From Leptolyngbya sp. NIES-3755 (GTDB lineage Bacteria; Cyanobacteriota; Cyanobacteriia; Leptolyngbyales; Leptolyngbyaceae), in NCBI GenBank assembly GCA_001548435.1, contig AP017308.1, positions 6,147,030 through 6,211,029 of the forward strand: 64,000 nucleotides of DNA. Reading direction: 5' to 3'. Positions 7,803-16,850 of this stretch are shown one piece after another. The translations under genes and the position numbers were made by a program. The stretch's first letter is position 1, and the number at the start of each line of letters is the position of its first letter. The notes below the pieces were generated by a model. It was not told the DNA's origin, did no database searches, and saw nothing but the letters and a program-made list of their open reading frames with translations.

Positions 7803-8521
7803 AGCGGGTCTTGAGTCGGAATGCCGATCGCTCTTGGAAATTCTGCGGGCGTTGCAGCCGTTTTCCGCAAATACAAACAGTGTCGAACCCCATGCGTTAG
7901 AGGAGTCTCAAAGCGATCGCAGTCTTCCACCACGCCGCCTAATTTTTCCACCGTTCGATCAAGCGCGATCGCTTCTTCATCCGTCCATTGCCCCCGATAC
8001 AAGACGGCAATTCCACCCGTTTTGAGCAACGGTAACGCATACTCCGCACAAACCGAAGCTGCCGCCACTGCTCGAATGGTTGCCAAATTGTAAGATTCTC
8101 GATGTCCAGAACTTTGCCCCACTTGTTCCACTCGATCGACTATCGATCGAACATTGGTTAATCCCAACGCTTTCGTACTGTCTTGCAGGAAATTGACCTT
8201 TTTCCGAGTTGAATCGAGGAGCGTAATTTTCCAATCTGGACGAGCGATCGCCATTGGAATTCCTGGAAATCCGGCTCCAGTTCCGATATCGATCGCGCTT
8301 AAATTCGCCTCAGTCACTTTCGGAAAGACTCCCCGCAGCGAATCCCATAAATGTTTTTCCCAGAAATCAACAGGTTCTGTAATTCGAGTCAAATTCTGCT
8401 GTTGATTGCCTGTGATTACAAGTTCGTAAAACTGTTGAAACTGCGATCGCGCTTTCTCATCTGGGCACCAATCTGTAGTTGATTTCCAAAGATCCGTCAT
8501 CTCCGGTAACGCGACTAACAT
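7799..8521 (-). CDS. rsmG: 16S rRNA (guanine-527-N7)-methyltransferase
   Basis: RsmG (GidB) uses SAM to make m7G527 in 16S rRNA. It is 240 residues with the SAM-binding motif AIDIGTGAGFPGIP and the family signature NLTRITEPVDFWEKHLWDSL (exactly 20 residues). The start at 8521 (MLVALPEM) is kept because cyanobacterial RsmG proteins carry a short leader ending in LPEM; an ATG at 8500 is the alternative. Its start overlaps the end of the upstream ABC ATPase gene by 7 nt, pointing to translational coupling. Its 3' end overlaps the desaturase remnant by 4 nt. Confidence 0.95.
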   Translation of the reverse strand: MLVALPEMTDLWKSTTDWCPDEKARSQFQQFYELVITGNQQQNLTRITEPVDFWEKHLWDSLRGVFPKVTEANLSAIDIGTGAGFPGIPMAIARPDWKITLLDSTRKKVNFLQDSTKALGLTNVRSIVDRVEQVGQSSGHRESYNLATIRAVAAASVCAEYALPLLKTGGIAVLYRGQWTDEEAIALDRTVEKLGGVVEDCDRFETPLTHGVRHCLYLRKTAATPAEFPRAIGIPTQDPL

Positions 8522-9186
8522 TGAACGCGCTCCAGTCGGTCTGGAGAAAGCTCTTCAGGAGTCACTTCTTTCAGTTCACCGTGACGCAGCGACCAACAGC
8601 GATCGGCAATTTCCAACATATCGCCCGCATCGTGTGAAACCACTAGCAAACTCCAATGGGTTTTGAGCTTGGCAAGTAATCGAACCAACTGCCGACGAAT
8701 TGACCAATCCAAACCCGCCGTGGGTTCATCGAGTAAAAGAATGCTCGGCTGTCGAATTAATTGAACGGCTAAAGCTAACCGTCGCTGTTGTCCGCCACTC
8801 AGCGCATAAGGAGCCGTTGAAAGTGGCAAATGATCTAAGCTGACTTCTTGAAGGGCTTCGTGAATGCGATCGGAACTTAATTCTGGGTGTCCCAAACGCA
8901 ATTCTTCTAAAATCGTACCGCCACAGAAATGCCGTTCGGGAAACTGAAACACCAACCCGCACAACTGCTGCATATTCAGAAAGTTCAATTCCTGTTCGCG
9001 CCAGAAAATCTCCCCGCTCGTATGCTCTGCCAAACCCGCCAAAATTTCGAGCAGCGTACTTTTCCCCGATCCACTCGGTCCAACGACTAAGGTTAATTGC
9101 TGCGGCGCAACCTCTAGATTGATCGATTTCAGAATCGGTTCCGGAGTTGCGGTCGGATGATAGGACAAATCGCGCAGATAAAGCAT
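8515..9186 (-). CDS. ABC transporter ATP-binding protein (ECF/CbiO-like)
   Basis: 223-residue ATPase subunit. It has Walker A (GPSGSGKST), Q-loop (LVFQFPE), signature (LSGGQQRR), Walker B (ILLLDEPTAGLD) and the switch His (VSHD). The Q-loop wording QFPE and overall size fit the EcfA/CbiO group that powers cofactor and cobalt uptake. No EcfT or substrate subunit is adjacent, so the substrate is unknown. The ATG at 9186 (MLYLRDLSYHP) is preferred; the longer frame from 9240 adds a non-homologous leader. It is coupled to rsmG downstream. Confidence 0.85.
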   Translation of the reverse strand: MLYLRDLSYHPTATPEPILKSINLEVAPQQLTLVVGPSGSGKSTLLEILAGLAEHTSGEIFWREQELNFLNMQQLCGLVFQFPERHFCGGTILEELRLGHPELSSDRIHEALQEVSLDHLPLSTAPYALSGGQQRRLALAVQLIRQPSILLLDEPTAGLDWSIRRQLVRLLAKLKTHWSLLVVSHDAGDMLEIADRCWSLRHGELKEVTPEELSPDRLERVQC

Positions 9187-9315
9187 GAACTCGTGAATGG
9201 CTAGGGCAACCCTCAGTGTAACCTGCGTTCCCTCAGACAAGCGTGATTAAATCGATGGAACCTTCGATCGATTAGAATCGTCCTTGACCTCCGATGCGTC
9301 AAAAAATCAAACGTT

Positions 9316-10227
9316 ATGGTGAAGTGGCTGTCCCGGAAGCTGGCTCAACAAGTGAGTACAGTCGCGCTGATGGTGGGAATGTTGGCGAGTCCGTCGCTGG
9401 CGAGAGATCCGTTTAGAACCAGTAATCCGCGTCCAATTAGCGATCGAACTGAAGCGGCGTTTCGGGCAATTTTCGAGAAAGGTAATTATCCCGAAGCGAC
9501 TCGCCTGTTAAATCAGGGTGATCCGAATGAGCCGCTTTCTTTTGCGCTGAAAGGGTTGCTGGCTTACAACAATTTTCAAGGTGAATCTGATCCGGGACGC
9601 AAACAAGCTCTGCTCAATGAGTTTAGAGGTTACGCCACTCAAACCCGCAGTGTGGCTCAACAGTTAGCGAAATCTGATCCGCTCCGAGGCAATCTCTATC
9701 AAGCCGCAGGCATCATTTTAGAAAGTGGCTACGTTGCAGCGACAGAAGGAACCGTTCGCGGCATTCCTCGAATTTTAGGCAATCTGCAAGAAGCCTTTCG
9801 CTATTTGGATGCTGCGGAAAAGATTGACCCGAAAGATCCTGAATTGAATCTGATCAAAGGTTTAATTGATTTGACGCTTTCGACCACGCTGAATTTGCCG
9901 TTATCGAGTCCGACGGATGCGATCGCTCGTCTGCAAAATACGGCTCAACCGCGTTACGTTGCCGATCGAGGGTTAGCGGTGGGATATCGCGATCTCAAAC
10001 AGTTCGATCGTGCCCTGCAAGCCGTCGATAATGCGCTCAAAGCCGCTCCAGACAATCCCGAACTCAGCTATCTCAAAGCTCAAATTCTTGTCCGCAGTCA
10101 GCGTCACAGTGAGAGCATTCCACTCTTCCAAAAAGCTCTCACTAAGCGCGATCAGCTTCCCCCTGTGACCGTTCGCCAGATTGAGCGGGAATTACGCAAT
10201 GCACAGCAACGGGTAGGACAGAGATAA
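9316..10227 (+). CDS. Exported TPR-repeat protein
   Basis: 303 residues. An N-terminal signal peptide (hydrophobic about residues 12-27, likely cleavage after PSLA) sends it to the periplasm or lumen. The mature part is helical, with TPR-like units most evident at 190-290 (YRDLKQFDRALQAVDNALKA, PDNPELSYLKAQILVR). There is no catalytic motif, and TPR proteins of this kind usually scaffold complexes. The partner is unknown. A stem-loop at 10233-10264 follows the stop. Confidence 0.8.
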   Translation: MVKWLSRKLAQQVSTVALMVGMLASPSLARDPFRTSNPRPISDRTEAAFRAIFEKGNYPEATRLLNQGDPNEPLSFALKGLLAYNNFQGESDPGRKQALLNEFRGYATQTRSVAQQLAKSDPLRGNLYQAAGIILESGYVAATEGTVRGIPRILGNLQEAFRYLDAAEKIDPKDPELNLIKGLIDLTLSTTLNLPLSSPTDAIARLQNTAQPRYVADRGLAVGYRDLKQFDRALQAVDNALKAAPDNPELSYLKAQILVRSQRHSESIPLFQKALTKRDQLPPVTVRQIERELRNAQQRVGQR

Positions 10228-10232
10228 AATAG

Positions 10233-10264
10233 AATTCAGGCAACGATTTTTAACTGCCTGAATT
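10233..10264 (+). terminator. Stem-loop between TPR gene and DUF3531 gene
   Basis: Perfect 10-bp arms AATTCAGGCA (10233-10242) and TGCCTGAATT (10255-10264) around a 12-nt loop, followed by TCTAT. It ends only 7 nt before the next ATG, so it may instead act as a processing site or a translation-control hairpin between two genes of one operon. Confidence 0.6.
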
Positions 10265-10271
10265 TCTATCT

Positions 10272-10730
10272 ATGCGTATTCAGTTTCGAGAGTTTGATCC
10301 GTTTAACGTCTGGTTTTGGGTTGAGTTTAATACTGTGCCTTCCGAGATGGAAAAACAGTACGTCGAAGAGGTGTTTAGCTCCTGGTTTTTCCTTGGGAAA
10401 CTGGGAGGTTTTAACGCTGAGAATCTGCAAGTCCAAGACATGGGGCTAGAAGTTAGCTATATGCCTTATGACGAGAGTGGCGCAGATGAGAGCATGATGG
10501 CTGTAATGCACAATATGAGTGATTTTGAGTATGAAAGCAACTGGGGTCGCTGCTGGTTTGATTTGGGAACGAGTGATGCGATCGCCATTGACGTTCTGAT
10601 CAATTCTCTCAAACAGTTGAGCAAGGATTTTGTCACGATCGATGCCCTGATCGTCGGCGGCGAGAATGAAGATTGGCGCGTTCCTGGAAGCAGCGAACCC
10701 GGTTTCGTGGTGGACAATCAGCGAAATTAG
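10272..10730 (+). CDS. DUF3531 family protein
   Basis: 152 residues opening MRIQFREFDPFNVWFWVEF, with a conserved NWGRCWFDLGTSDAIAIDVL region. This matches the DUF3531 family found in cyanobacteria and plastids, whose function is unknown to me. There is no signal peptide or membrane segment, so it is probably cytosolic. The TAG at 10728-10730 is directly followed by the ATG of the next gene, so the two are very likely translated in tandem. Confidence 0.8.
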   Translation: MRIQFREFDPFNVWFWVEFNTVPSEMEKQYVEEVFSSWFFLGKLGGFNAENLQVQDMGLEVSYMPYDESGADESMMAVMHNMSDFEYESNWGRCWFDLGTSDAIAIDVLINSLKQLSKDFVTIDALIVGGENEDWRVPGSSEPGFVVDNQRN

Positions 10731-12284
10731 ATGAACTCCCAACTCTCACTTCCGTCGAAAATCCTGCTTGCTTTGTGTTTCGTGTTCGCTGTGGTTAGCG
10801 TGAATTGGGTGGCGATTAGTTCACAGCGAATTACACATCTGAATCTGGACTGTGGAGAGCCGCAGGGTGAGAGTTTTATTTTGGGAAACGCGATCGCGAA
10901 AGTAATCCACGAGAATAATCCTAGACTCGATGTTTCGGTGATTGCGACGAGCGGGAGTGATGAGAACTTTGAGCAGCTTGAAAAAGGAGCGGCAGATTTA
11001 GCGATCGTTCAAGCGGATCTTCCTGGTGGACGGGCTGCAAGAACGGTCGCTGTTCTGTTTGAGGATATGTTTCAACTCATTGTTCAGTCGAAATCTGGAT
11101 TGAATAACCTGAATGATTTAGTTGGGCACAAAATCGTTCTGCAACCGAACAGCGGTGAATTCTACTCGTTTCTAGAGTTAGCTGAACATTACGGATTAAA
11201 GCTCGAAGATTTTCAATTAACCTTTGCGACTGGAGCCGAAGCAGAAGATCTTTTTCGACAAAAACAAGTCGATGCAATGTTTCGAGTGCGAACGCTGAAT
11301 AACGATTACATTACTCATATGGTTCAGCAGACTCGCGCTCAGATTTTACCGATCGAGCAAGCCAAAGCGCTACAAGTCCGCCATCCTGCGCTAGAACCTG
11401 CTTTAATTCCAATGGGTGTCTATCAAGGTTATCCAGCAATTCCACCCGTGGATCTGCCTTCTATTTCACTTAAGCGGCTTCTCGTTGCGAGTCAAACGAT
11501 CGATGCTGGAGTCGTCAAACAAATTACGCAAATCATTCTGGAACATCAGCGCGAGATTGCGAATGCGATCCCTGAATCTTATGCAGATCTGCGTCCGTTA
11601 GTGGCTGGAATTAAACGCCCTAGTGCATCGGAGGGAACAGGAATTGCGCTTCATCCAGGAGCGATCGCATATTACGAGCGCGATCGACCAACATTAGTCT
11701 CAATCCTAGTTTCTTTCTTGATCAAAAATGGTGGATTGTTGATCGCTTTAACCACTCTTCCAGCCGGAAGCTTAGTCGGATTATGGGAATGGTGGCAAAG
11801 ATTGAAACAACAAGCGGACGATCGTAAATTATTAGCTGATCGATATATCAATTCAGCGATCGCATCGATTGAAATTCCTGGAGAGTTGGAAGATGTCGAT
11901 CGACAATCCTACATTCGATCTCAGCAAAAAACTTTAGAGCAATTATTAGTCGAAGCTGCGACTGCACTCGCTCAAGATCAAATTACGCAACAGTCTTTTC
12001 GAGTGTTCAATGAGGCTTACAATACAGCCCGATTAGTTCTACAACGATGTGCCGAAAATAGCTCTGAGGATTTGTGCGATCGATACATTCAAACTTTGAT
12101 CAGCTTCCAAGAACCGTCTCAGTCTGATCTGTCTGCATTGCTGCAACAAGTTGAAACCAGTTTGATCAAAAAGGAAATTACCCAAGAAGGATTCCGAACC
12201 TTCATGGATGCTTACCGGGCAACTGCTCGATCGCTCAAAACTCAACGACAAGAACAAGCAAAATCTTCACCGTCCACTGAGTAG
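10731..12284 (+). CDS. TAXI-family solute-binding protein with extra cytosolic domain
   Basis: Residues about 10-30 form an N-terminal membrane anchor. About 35-300 is a TAXI-type periplasmic binding domain (DLAIVQADLPGG, LNDLVGHKIVLQPNSGEFYS), of the type that feeds TRAP transporters. A second membrane segment lies at about 335-353 (LLIALTTLPAGSLVGLW), and a charged helical tail of about 160 residues follows. The tail contains a two-fold repeat: TQQSFRVFNEAYNTARL resembles TQEGFRTFMDAYRATAR. No TRAP permease genes are nearby. The double anchor and cytosolic tail suggest sensing or signalling rather than simple uptake; that is inference. Confidence 0.75.
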   Translation: MNSQLSLPSKILLALCFVFAVVSVNWVAISSQRITHLNLDCGEPQGESFILGNAIAKVIHENNPRLDVSVIATSGSDENFEQLEKGAADLAIVQADLPGGRAARTVAVLFEDMFQLIVQSKSGLNNLNDLVGHKIVLQPNSGEFYSFLELAEHYGLKLEDFQLTFATGAEAEDLFRQKQVDAMFRVRTLNNDYITHMVQQTRAQILPIEQAKALQVRHPALEPALIPMGVYQGYPAIPPVDLPSISLKRLLVASQTIDAGVVKQITQIILEHQREIANAIPESYADLRPLVAGIKRPSASEGTGIALHPGAIAYYERDRPTLVSILVSFLIKNGGLLIALTTLPAGSLVGLWEWWQRLKQQADDRKLLADRYINSAIASIEIPGELEDVDRQSYIRSQQKTLEQLLVEAATALAQDQITQQSFRVFNEAYNTARLVLQRCAENSSEDLCDRYIQTLISFQEPSQSDLSALLQQVETSLIKKEITQEGFRTFMDAYRATARSLKTQRQEQAKSSPSTE

Positions 12285-12317
12285 AATTCGCGATGATACA
12301 AACCACGAATTCTATTT
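12282..12317. terminator. Bidirectional stem-loop between convergent genes
   Basis: Perfect 9-bp inverted repeat TAGAATTCG (12282-12290) and CGAATTCTA (12306-12314), followed by TTT on the plus strand. It lies between the converging ends of the TAXI-family gene and argG. Confidence 0.7.
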
Positions 12318-12327
12318 ACCAATTCAA

Positions 12328-13530
12328 CTATTTCCGGTGCTGCTGCGACCAAACACGAGTCGGTAAGCCCCAGACATAGATGAATCCTTCTGCTGCCTTG
12401 TGATCGAACTGATCCTCTGCTCCATAAGTTGCAAGATCCGGGGTATATAGTGAATGCTCAGACTTGCGACCGACGATCGACGAATTGCCCTTAAACAATT
12501 TCACCCGAACCGTTCCCGTGACTTTCTCCTGTGTCTGCTGCACAAACGCATCCAGCGCAGATTTGAGCGGGCTGTACCACAAGCCGTTGTAAATCATTTG
12601 CGAATAGGTTTCTTCGATTCCTCGCTTGTAGTGCGTTACATCGGCGGTCAGTGCCAGACTTTCCAAATCGCGGTGTGCTTGAATCAATACCAACAACGCA
12701 GGCGTTTCATAAATCTCGCGTGATTTAATCCCGACCAAGCGATTTTCCACCATGTCGATCCGTCCGATCCCATGATTGCCCACACGATCGTTTAACTCGG
12801 AAACCAACTCGATCGGGTTCAACACGCGCCCATCTAAGCTCACGGGAATTCCCATTTCAAAGCCGATTTCAACGTAATCCGGTTCATTGGGCGTATCCTC
12901 GATCGCTTTCGTCATCACATAGATTTCTTCCAGCGGTTCCGTCCAAGGATCTTCGAGTGGACCTGCCTCAATACTGCGACCGAGCAAATTACGATCGATA
13001 CTATAAGGCGATTTTTTCTTCACCGGGGACGAGATGCCGAAGCGCTCTCCATACGCGATCGTTTCTTCGCGACTCATGCCCCATTCACGAGCAGGAGCCA
13101 GCACTTTCAAATCGGGATTGAGAGCCGCGATCGCCACATCAAACCGCACCTGATCATTTCCCTTCCCAGTACACCCATGAGCGACCGCATCAGCCCCATA
13201 TTCTGCCGCCGCATCTACGAGCAACTTCGCAATCAACGGACGTGCCAACGCAGTCGAGAGCGGATAACGATTTTCGTACAGTGCATTCGCTTGAATGGCA
13301 GGAAAGGCGTAATCCTTGACAAAGTTCATCTTCGCATCCGCCACCAAAGACACCGATGCCCCTGAACTGAGTGCCTTCTCGCGAATCGGCTCTAACTCAT
13401 CTCCCTGTCCCAGATCCGCCGCCAAGGTGATGACTTCTTCGACTCCCCATTCTTGCTTGAGGTATGGAATACAAACGGATGTATCAACTCCACCGGAATA
13501 AGCCAACACAACTTTCTTCGCACGACCCAT
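12328..13530 (-). CDS. argG: Argininosuccinate synthase
   Basis: Joins citrulline and aspartate with ATP to give argininosuccinate in arginine synthesis. It is 400 residues, the normal length. It has the ATP-pyrophosphatase loop AYSGGVDTS (10-18), the segment [13 protein letters not shown] and the later motif [15 protein letters not shown]. The start [14 protein letters not shown] fits cyanobacterial homologues. The gene is monocistronic in this window. The upstream region 13531-13771 (241 nt, shared with the divergent glycosyltransferase) has no gene and no clear operator. Confidence 0.97.
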   Translation of the reverse strand: MGRAKKVVLAYSGGVDTSVCIPYLKQEWGVEEVITLAADLGQGDELEPIREKALSSGASVSLVADAKMNFVKDYAFPAIQANALYENRYPLSTALARPLIAKLLVDAAAEYGADAVAHGCTGKGNDQVRFDVAIAALNPDLKVLAPAREWGMSREETIAYGERFGISSPVKKKSPYSIDRNLLGRSIEAGPLEDPWTEPLEEIYVMTKAIEDTPNEPDYVEIGFEMGIPVSLDGRVLNPIELVSELNDRVGNHGIGRIDMVENRLVGIKSREIYETPALLVLIQAHRDLESLALTADVTHYKRGIEETYSQMIYNGLWYSPLKSALDAFVQQTQEKVTGTVRVKLFKGNSSIVGRKSEHSLYTPDLATYGAEDQFDHKAAEGFIYVWGLPTRVWSQQHRK

Positions 13531-13771
13531 AAATTTCCGCTCTCTGTAACGTCAGAACAATCAAGTTTACAATTATGCCGCTAAACTTCTGTATCACACG
13601 TCAGAAGTTGCACAGAATTCGAGTTAAAGAAAGATTGCTGCATGAGTCTCCGTGATCAAAGTAGCGGGATCACGAATCTATCTTGAGACAGAATTTCTCA
13701 AAGTCAGGAACTCGACTGGGTTGGACTGCGATCGAGGATACTAGGAACGTGCCATTGAGGAGACGATCGCT

Positions 13772-14719
13772 GTGTTTTTGAGTGTTGTGATTCCGACGTA
13801 CAACCGTAAACCGATTCTAGAAAAGTGCCTGAGAGCGCTAGAAGATCAGCAGTATTCAGAGTACGAAGTCGTTGTCGTGGATGATGGCTCGACGGATGGC
13901 ACAGTCGAATGGTTGTCAAATTCGACCGAGTTTCCTCACGTTCGTTTGTTCTGTCAGGATCACAAAGGAGCGGCAGGTGCACGAAACTTTGGAGTGGAAC
14001 AGGCAAGAGGAGACACGATCGTATTTATCGATAGCGATTTAGTTGTAACGGAAGTGTTTTTGCGATCGCATGTCGAAGCCTTGATTCAAGGACAAAAAGA
14101 ATTAGGCAGCGTTGCCTCTGGCACAGGCGAGCCTGCCCGTCTTTTTACTTATGGTCGTGTGATCAATACCGCAAACTTTGATGATCCAACTTCTGAGCCT
14201 TACAAATTGACGGATTTTTCTGCGGCTTACTTTGCCACGGGAAATGTTGCGATCGCTCGTCACTGGTTAATCGAAGCGGGACTATTCGACACTGGATTTA
14301 AACAATACGGTTGGGAAGATCTAGAACTCGGTGTGCGACTGAAGAACTTAGGATTGAAACTGATTAAATGCCCTGAAGCGGTTGGATATCATTGGCATCC
14401 TGCTTTTTCCTTAGATCAAATTCCACGCTTAATTGATGTCGAACTTCAGCGCGGTCGAATGGGCGTTGTGTTTTATCAAAAGCATCCGACTTGGGATGTG
14501 AAAATGATGATTCAGATGACTTGGATTCACCGAGTCTTGTGGGGCGTATTGTCGGTGGGTGGATTGTTGAATGAGCGAACCCTTGCGCCAATTATGCGAT
14601 CGCTGATCAACCAAGGAAAGCCCCAACTCGCTGAACAAGTCGCCCGAATTTTCCTCAACTGGTACAACGTCAGAGGTGTCTATGCTGCCTATGCTGAAGT
14701 GCAACAGAATAACACATAA
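13772..14719 (+). CDS. Family 2 glycosyltransferase
   Basis: 315 residues with a GT-A fold: LSVVIPTYNRKPILEKCL, the acidic motifs VVDDGS and FIDSD for nucleotide-sugar and metal binding, and a C-terminal acceptor region containing GWEDLELGVRLK. The ED..LG pattern is common in GT2 enzymes acting on cell-surface glycans. Starts at GTG 13772, supported by TGAGGAG about 10 nt upstream. It stands apart from the polysaccharide cluster at 57-64 kb. The acceptor is unknown. Confidence 0.87.
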   Translation: MFLSVVIPTYNRKPILEKCLRALEDQQYSEYEVVVVDDGSTDGTVEWLSNSTEFPHVRLFCQDHKGAAGARNFGVEQARGDTIVFIDSDLVVTEVFLRSHVEALIQGQKELGSVASGTGEPARLFTYGRVINTANFDDPTSEPYKLTDFSAAYFATGNVAIARHWLIEAGLFDTGFKQYGWEDLELGVRLKNLGLKLIKCPEAVGYHWHPAFSLDQIPRLIDVELQRGRMGVVFYQKHPTWDVKMMIQMTWIHRVLWGVLSVGGLLNERTLAPIMRSLINQGKPQLAEQVARIFLNWYNVRGVYAAYAEVQQNNT

Positions 14720-14820
14720 TACCCTTACCATAGCGACTATGCTGATATCGTATTAGGTACAGAAATTTGGTTCTGAGTTCGAGGTCATCCATTTCAAATA
14801 GGTCAGAGAGTTGAAGCACC

Positions 14821-15405
14821 ATGACACAAGTACTCACAAAAACAACCGATCAGCAAATCCTACTGCACGGAGATTGGGAACATTTCAAACTGATTCAGCA
14901 AGGTTTTGAGGAATCTCGTGCCAAACTCTCTTACTACGAAGGAACGATCGAGATTCTTATGCCCGGAGAAGACCACAGCACGTTTACACACATTCTTGGT
15001 TATTTGATTACCACTTTTCTCATCGATCAAGGCATTACTTTTAAACCCACAGGCGACAAGACTCAAGAGCGTGAACGGGAAGTTTCAGCACAAGCGGATC
15101 AATCCTACTGGCTTGAGCGCCCAAAACCTTTTCCTGATCTCGCGATCGAGGTTGTATTTACCAGCGGTGGTCTCTCCAAGCTTCGGAAATATCGAGCATT
15201 GGGAGTCGCTGAAGTTTGGTTTTGGCAAGATGGAACGTTATCGCTTTATCACTTGAGAGACGGAGAATATGAGCGTGTCGATCGTAGTGAACTTCCAGGA
15301 CTCAAGAATCTAGATATCGATTTGTTGAAACGCTGTACTTTGCTTGGAGAAACCGATTTAGGGGAAGCGGTACGACAATTTCGAGTGGGATACTCTCGCG
15401 ATTAG
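14821..15405 (+). CDS. Uma2-family (DUF820) putative nuclease
   Basis: 194 residues. It contains the Uma2 core: LSYYEGTIEILMPGEDHS, then PDLAIEVVFTSGGLSKLRKY, then GVAEVWFWQ. The acidic/lysine pattern D..IEV..(S)....K fits the PD-(D/E)XK fold assigned to this family. Uma2 genes are very numerous in cyanobacteria and their role is not settled. This copy is single-gene, just before an accessory stretch that includes a restriction-modification pair. Confidence 0.85.
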   Translation: MTQVLTKTTDQQILLHGDWEHFKLIQQGFEESRAKLSYYEGTIEILMPGEDHSTFTHILGYLITTFLIDQGITFKPTGDKTQEREREVSAQADQSYWLERPKPFPDLAIEVVFTSGGLSKLRKYRALGVAEVWFWQDGTLSLYHLRDGEYERVDRSELPGLKNLDIDLLKRCTLLGETDLGEAVRQFRVGYSRD

Positions 15406-15411
15406 GCAAAG

Positions 15412-16698
15412 CTACTCATCATTGAATGGGATAGTTTGTTTATTTTTTCCTTGTAACTTGTAGAGCCTTTTTCCAATTGCACCTAGTTGCATGTACTCTC
15501 GAATCCGGGCTGCAACAATCCGACGACCCTGCACTCCTCGCCCCGTGAGATTGCTCCCACTGCTAGTACGGTCATAAAAGCGCATTCCTAAAATCTGCAC
15601 GATCACAGCATACGCCGCTTCATGAACTCCTAACACTGATCGAGAAGGTGAAAAATCCCGCCAAATGTGAACTGTGCGAGTGAGTCGCGTATCTTGTTCT
15701 AAACACTGAAGTAAGAGTTCAAGTGCAGCTTCACCTTGGTTTGCTAACGCCTCAATTACAGGATGACAGTAAAAACTTGGATAGCTAGGCTGTCCACCTT
15801 GAGGTGCAAAGACTTCTTCTAAATCATGAATCAAAGCTGCAATACAGTCTGATCTAGACGCATAGTTCTCTAGTCCGAATTTGAGTGCAGGTTCTACTTT
15901 CGGTTGGTTTGCTCGACGCTGATGATCAGCCAGTAGCTCAGGAACTCGATTCAGGTAATAAAGCCTATCAAGCCTGTCTCGATTCAGAAGATTGATTCCT
16001 CGCGATCGTGCCTCAGTTTCCACAGATTGACGACAAGCCAAAAGAAACGGCAGATCGACCAAAACTAAGCGATCGTCTCCTCGCAAATGGGCGCAAATTG
16101 CTCGATCGAATAATGTCCACAACCATTGATTCGCCAACATCCAATAAAAATCTTGATCAATCTGCTCCTCTGCCTCATCTACAAAAGTCCAAAGCTGCTC
16201 TGCTAAATCTGCTCGTCCCAACTGCAATAACAAGCAGACTTTGATCAGACGAAACGCTTGATGGGATAGCGAGATGTACTCTGCTACACACATCTGTTCT
16301 CGATATCCTGCGAACTTGTCGCGATCGCTTTGAGCATTCAGCACAATCTGGTTAATATCTGCTTCCAAATCCGCTACTGCTCCAATTCCCACCACAGGAT
16401 AGACTAAGCCATTCCAACCTACTGCAAACGGTTGCTCTGCCGGTAATACCCAACCATTGACAATGACAAGTCCATGATCGGCTTGCCAACAATCTCCAGT
16501 TCCAACTACGATCGTTCGATATTTACATCCCCGTGGATCTGCTAATCCTTGCTCAAACAGTTTCATGGATGCAGAAACAAATTCTGAAGGGATGCTAGTT
16601 TCTGGCACATCAGCGAGGGCGAATTGTTGTGGCGGTTGAGGAAGACGATCGCCCATAAATTTTGGAGAAGCTTGCTCCGGAGATTTTCTATAACCCAT
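15412..16698 (-). CDS. Unrecognised 428-residue protein
   Basis: I do not recognise a family. The ATG at 16698 (MGYRKSPEQASPKF) is chosen because AGGAGA sits just before it and the 39-bp repeat lies upstream. The longer frame from 16851 would code through that repeat. The protein is mostly helical and acidic, with no signal peptide or membrane segment. Two parts stand out: a beta-rich piece at about 60-110 (YRTIVVGTGDCW, GLVIVNGWVLP) and helical segments afterwards (AFRLIKVCLLLQLGRADLA). Its 3' end is 6 nt from the end of the convergent Uma2 gene. Confidence 0.6.
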   Translation of the reverse strand: MGYRKSPEQASPKFMGDRLPQPPQQFALADVPETSIPSEFVSASMKLFEQGLADPRGCKYRTIVVGTGDCWQADHGLVIVNGWVLPAEQPFAVGWNGLVYPVVGIGAVADLEADINQIVLNAQSDRDKFAGYREQMCVAEYISLSHQAFRLIKVCLLLQLGRADLAEQLWTFVDEAEEQIDQDFYWMLANQWLWTLFDRAICAHLRGDDRLVLVDLPFLLACRQSVETEARSRGINLLNRDRLDRLYYLNRVPELLADHQRRANQPKVEPALKFGLENYASRSDCIAALIHDLEEVFAPQGGQPSYPSFYCHPVIEALANQGEAALELLLQCLEQDTRLTRTVHIWRDFSPSRSVLGVHEAAYAVIVQILGMRFYDRTSSGSNLTGRGVQGRRIVAARIREYMQLGAIGKRLYKLQGKNKQTIPFNDE

Positions 16699-16713
16699 TT
16701 CTCCTATAGCCCC

Positions 16714-16752
16714 AGAAAGGTAGTTCCCATTACGCCATCTACCCAAAGTGTA
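16714..16752 (+). repeat. 39-bp repeat, copy A, on the 3' side of the R-M pair
   Basis: Matches copy B (18865-18903) in 32 of 39 positions in the same orientation. The conserved blocks are AGAAAGGTAG, CATTACGCCA, CTACC and AAGTGTA, and all differences fall in the spacers. The outer parts GGTAG and CTACC are inverted, so it can fold. It lies just upstream of the 428-residue gene. Confidence 0.8.
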
Positions 16753-16850
16753 AGTGAGTCGAATCGACTCGATCAAGTTGCGGAGAATCACAAATTGGTA
16801 CAACGTCAAAGACGTGAGAGTGCTGCCTGCATTGAAGTATAGCAAAAACA

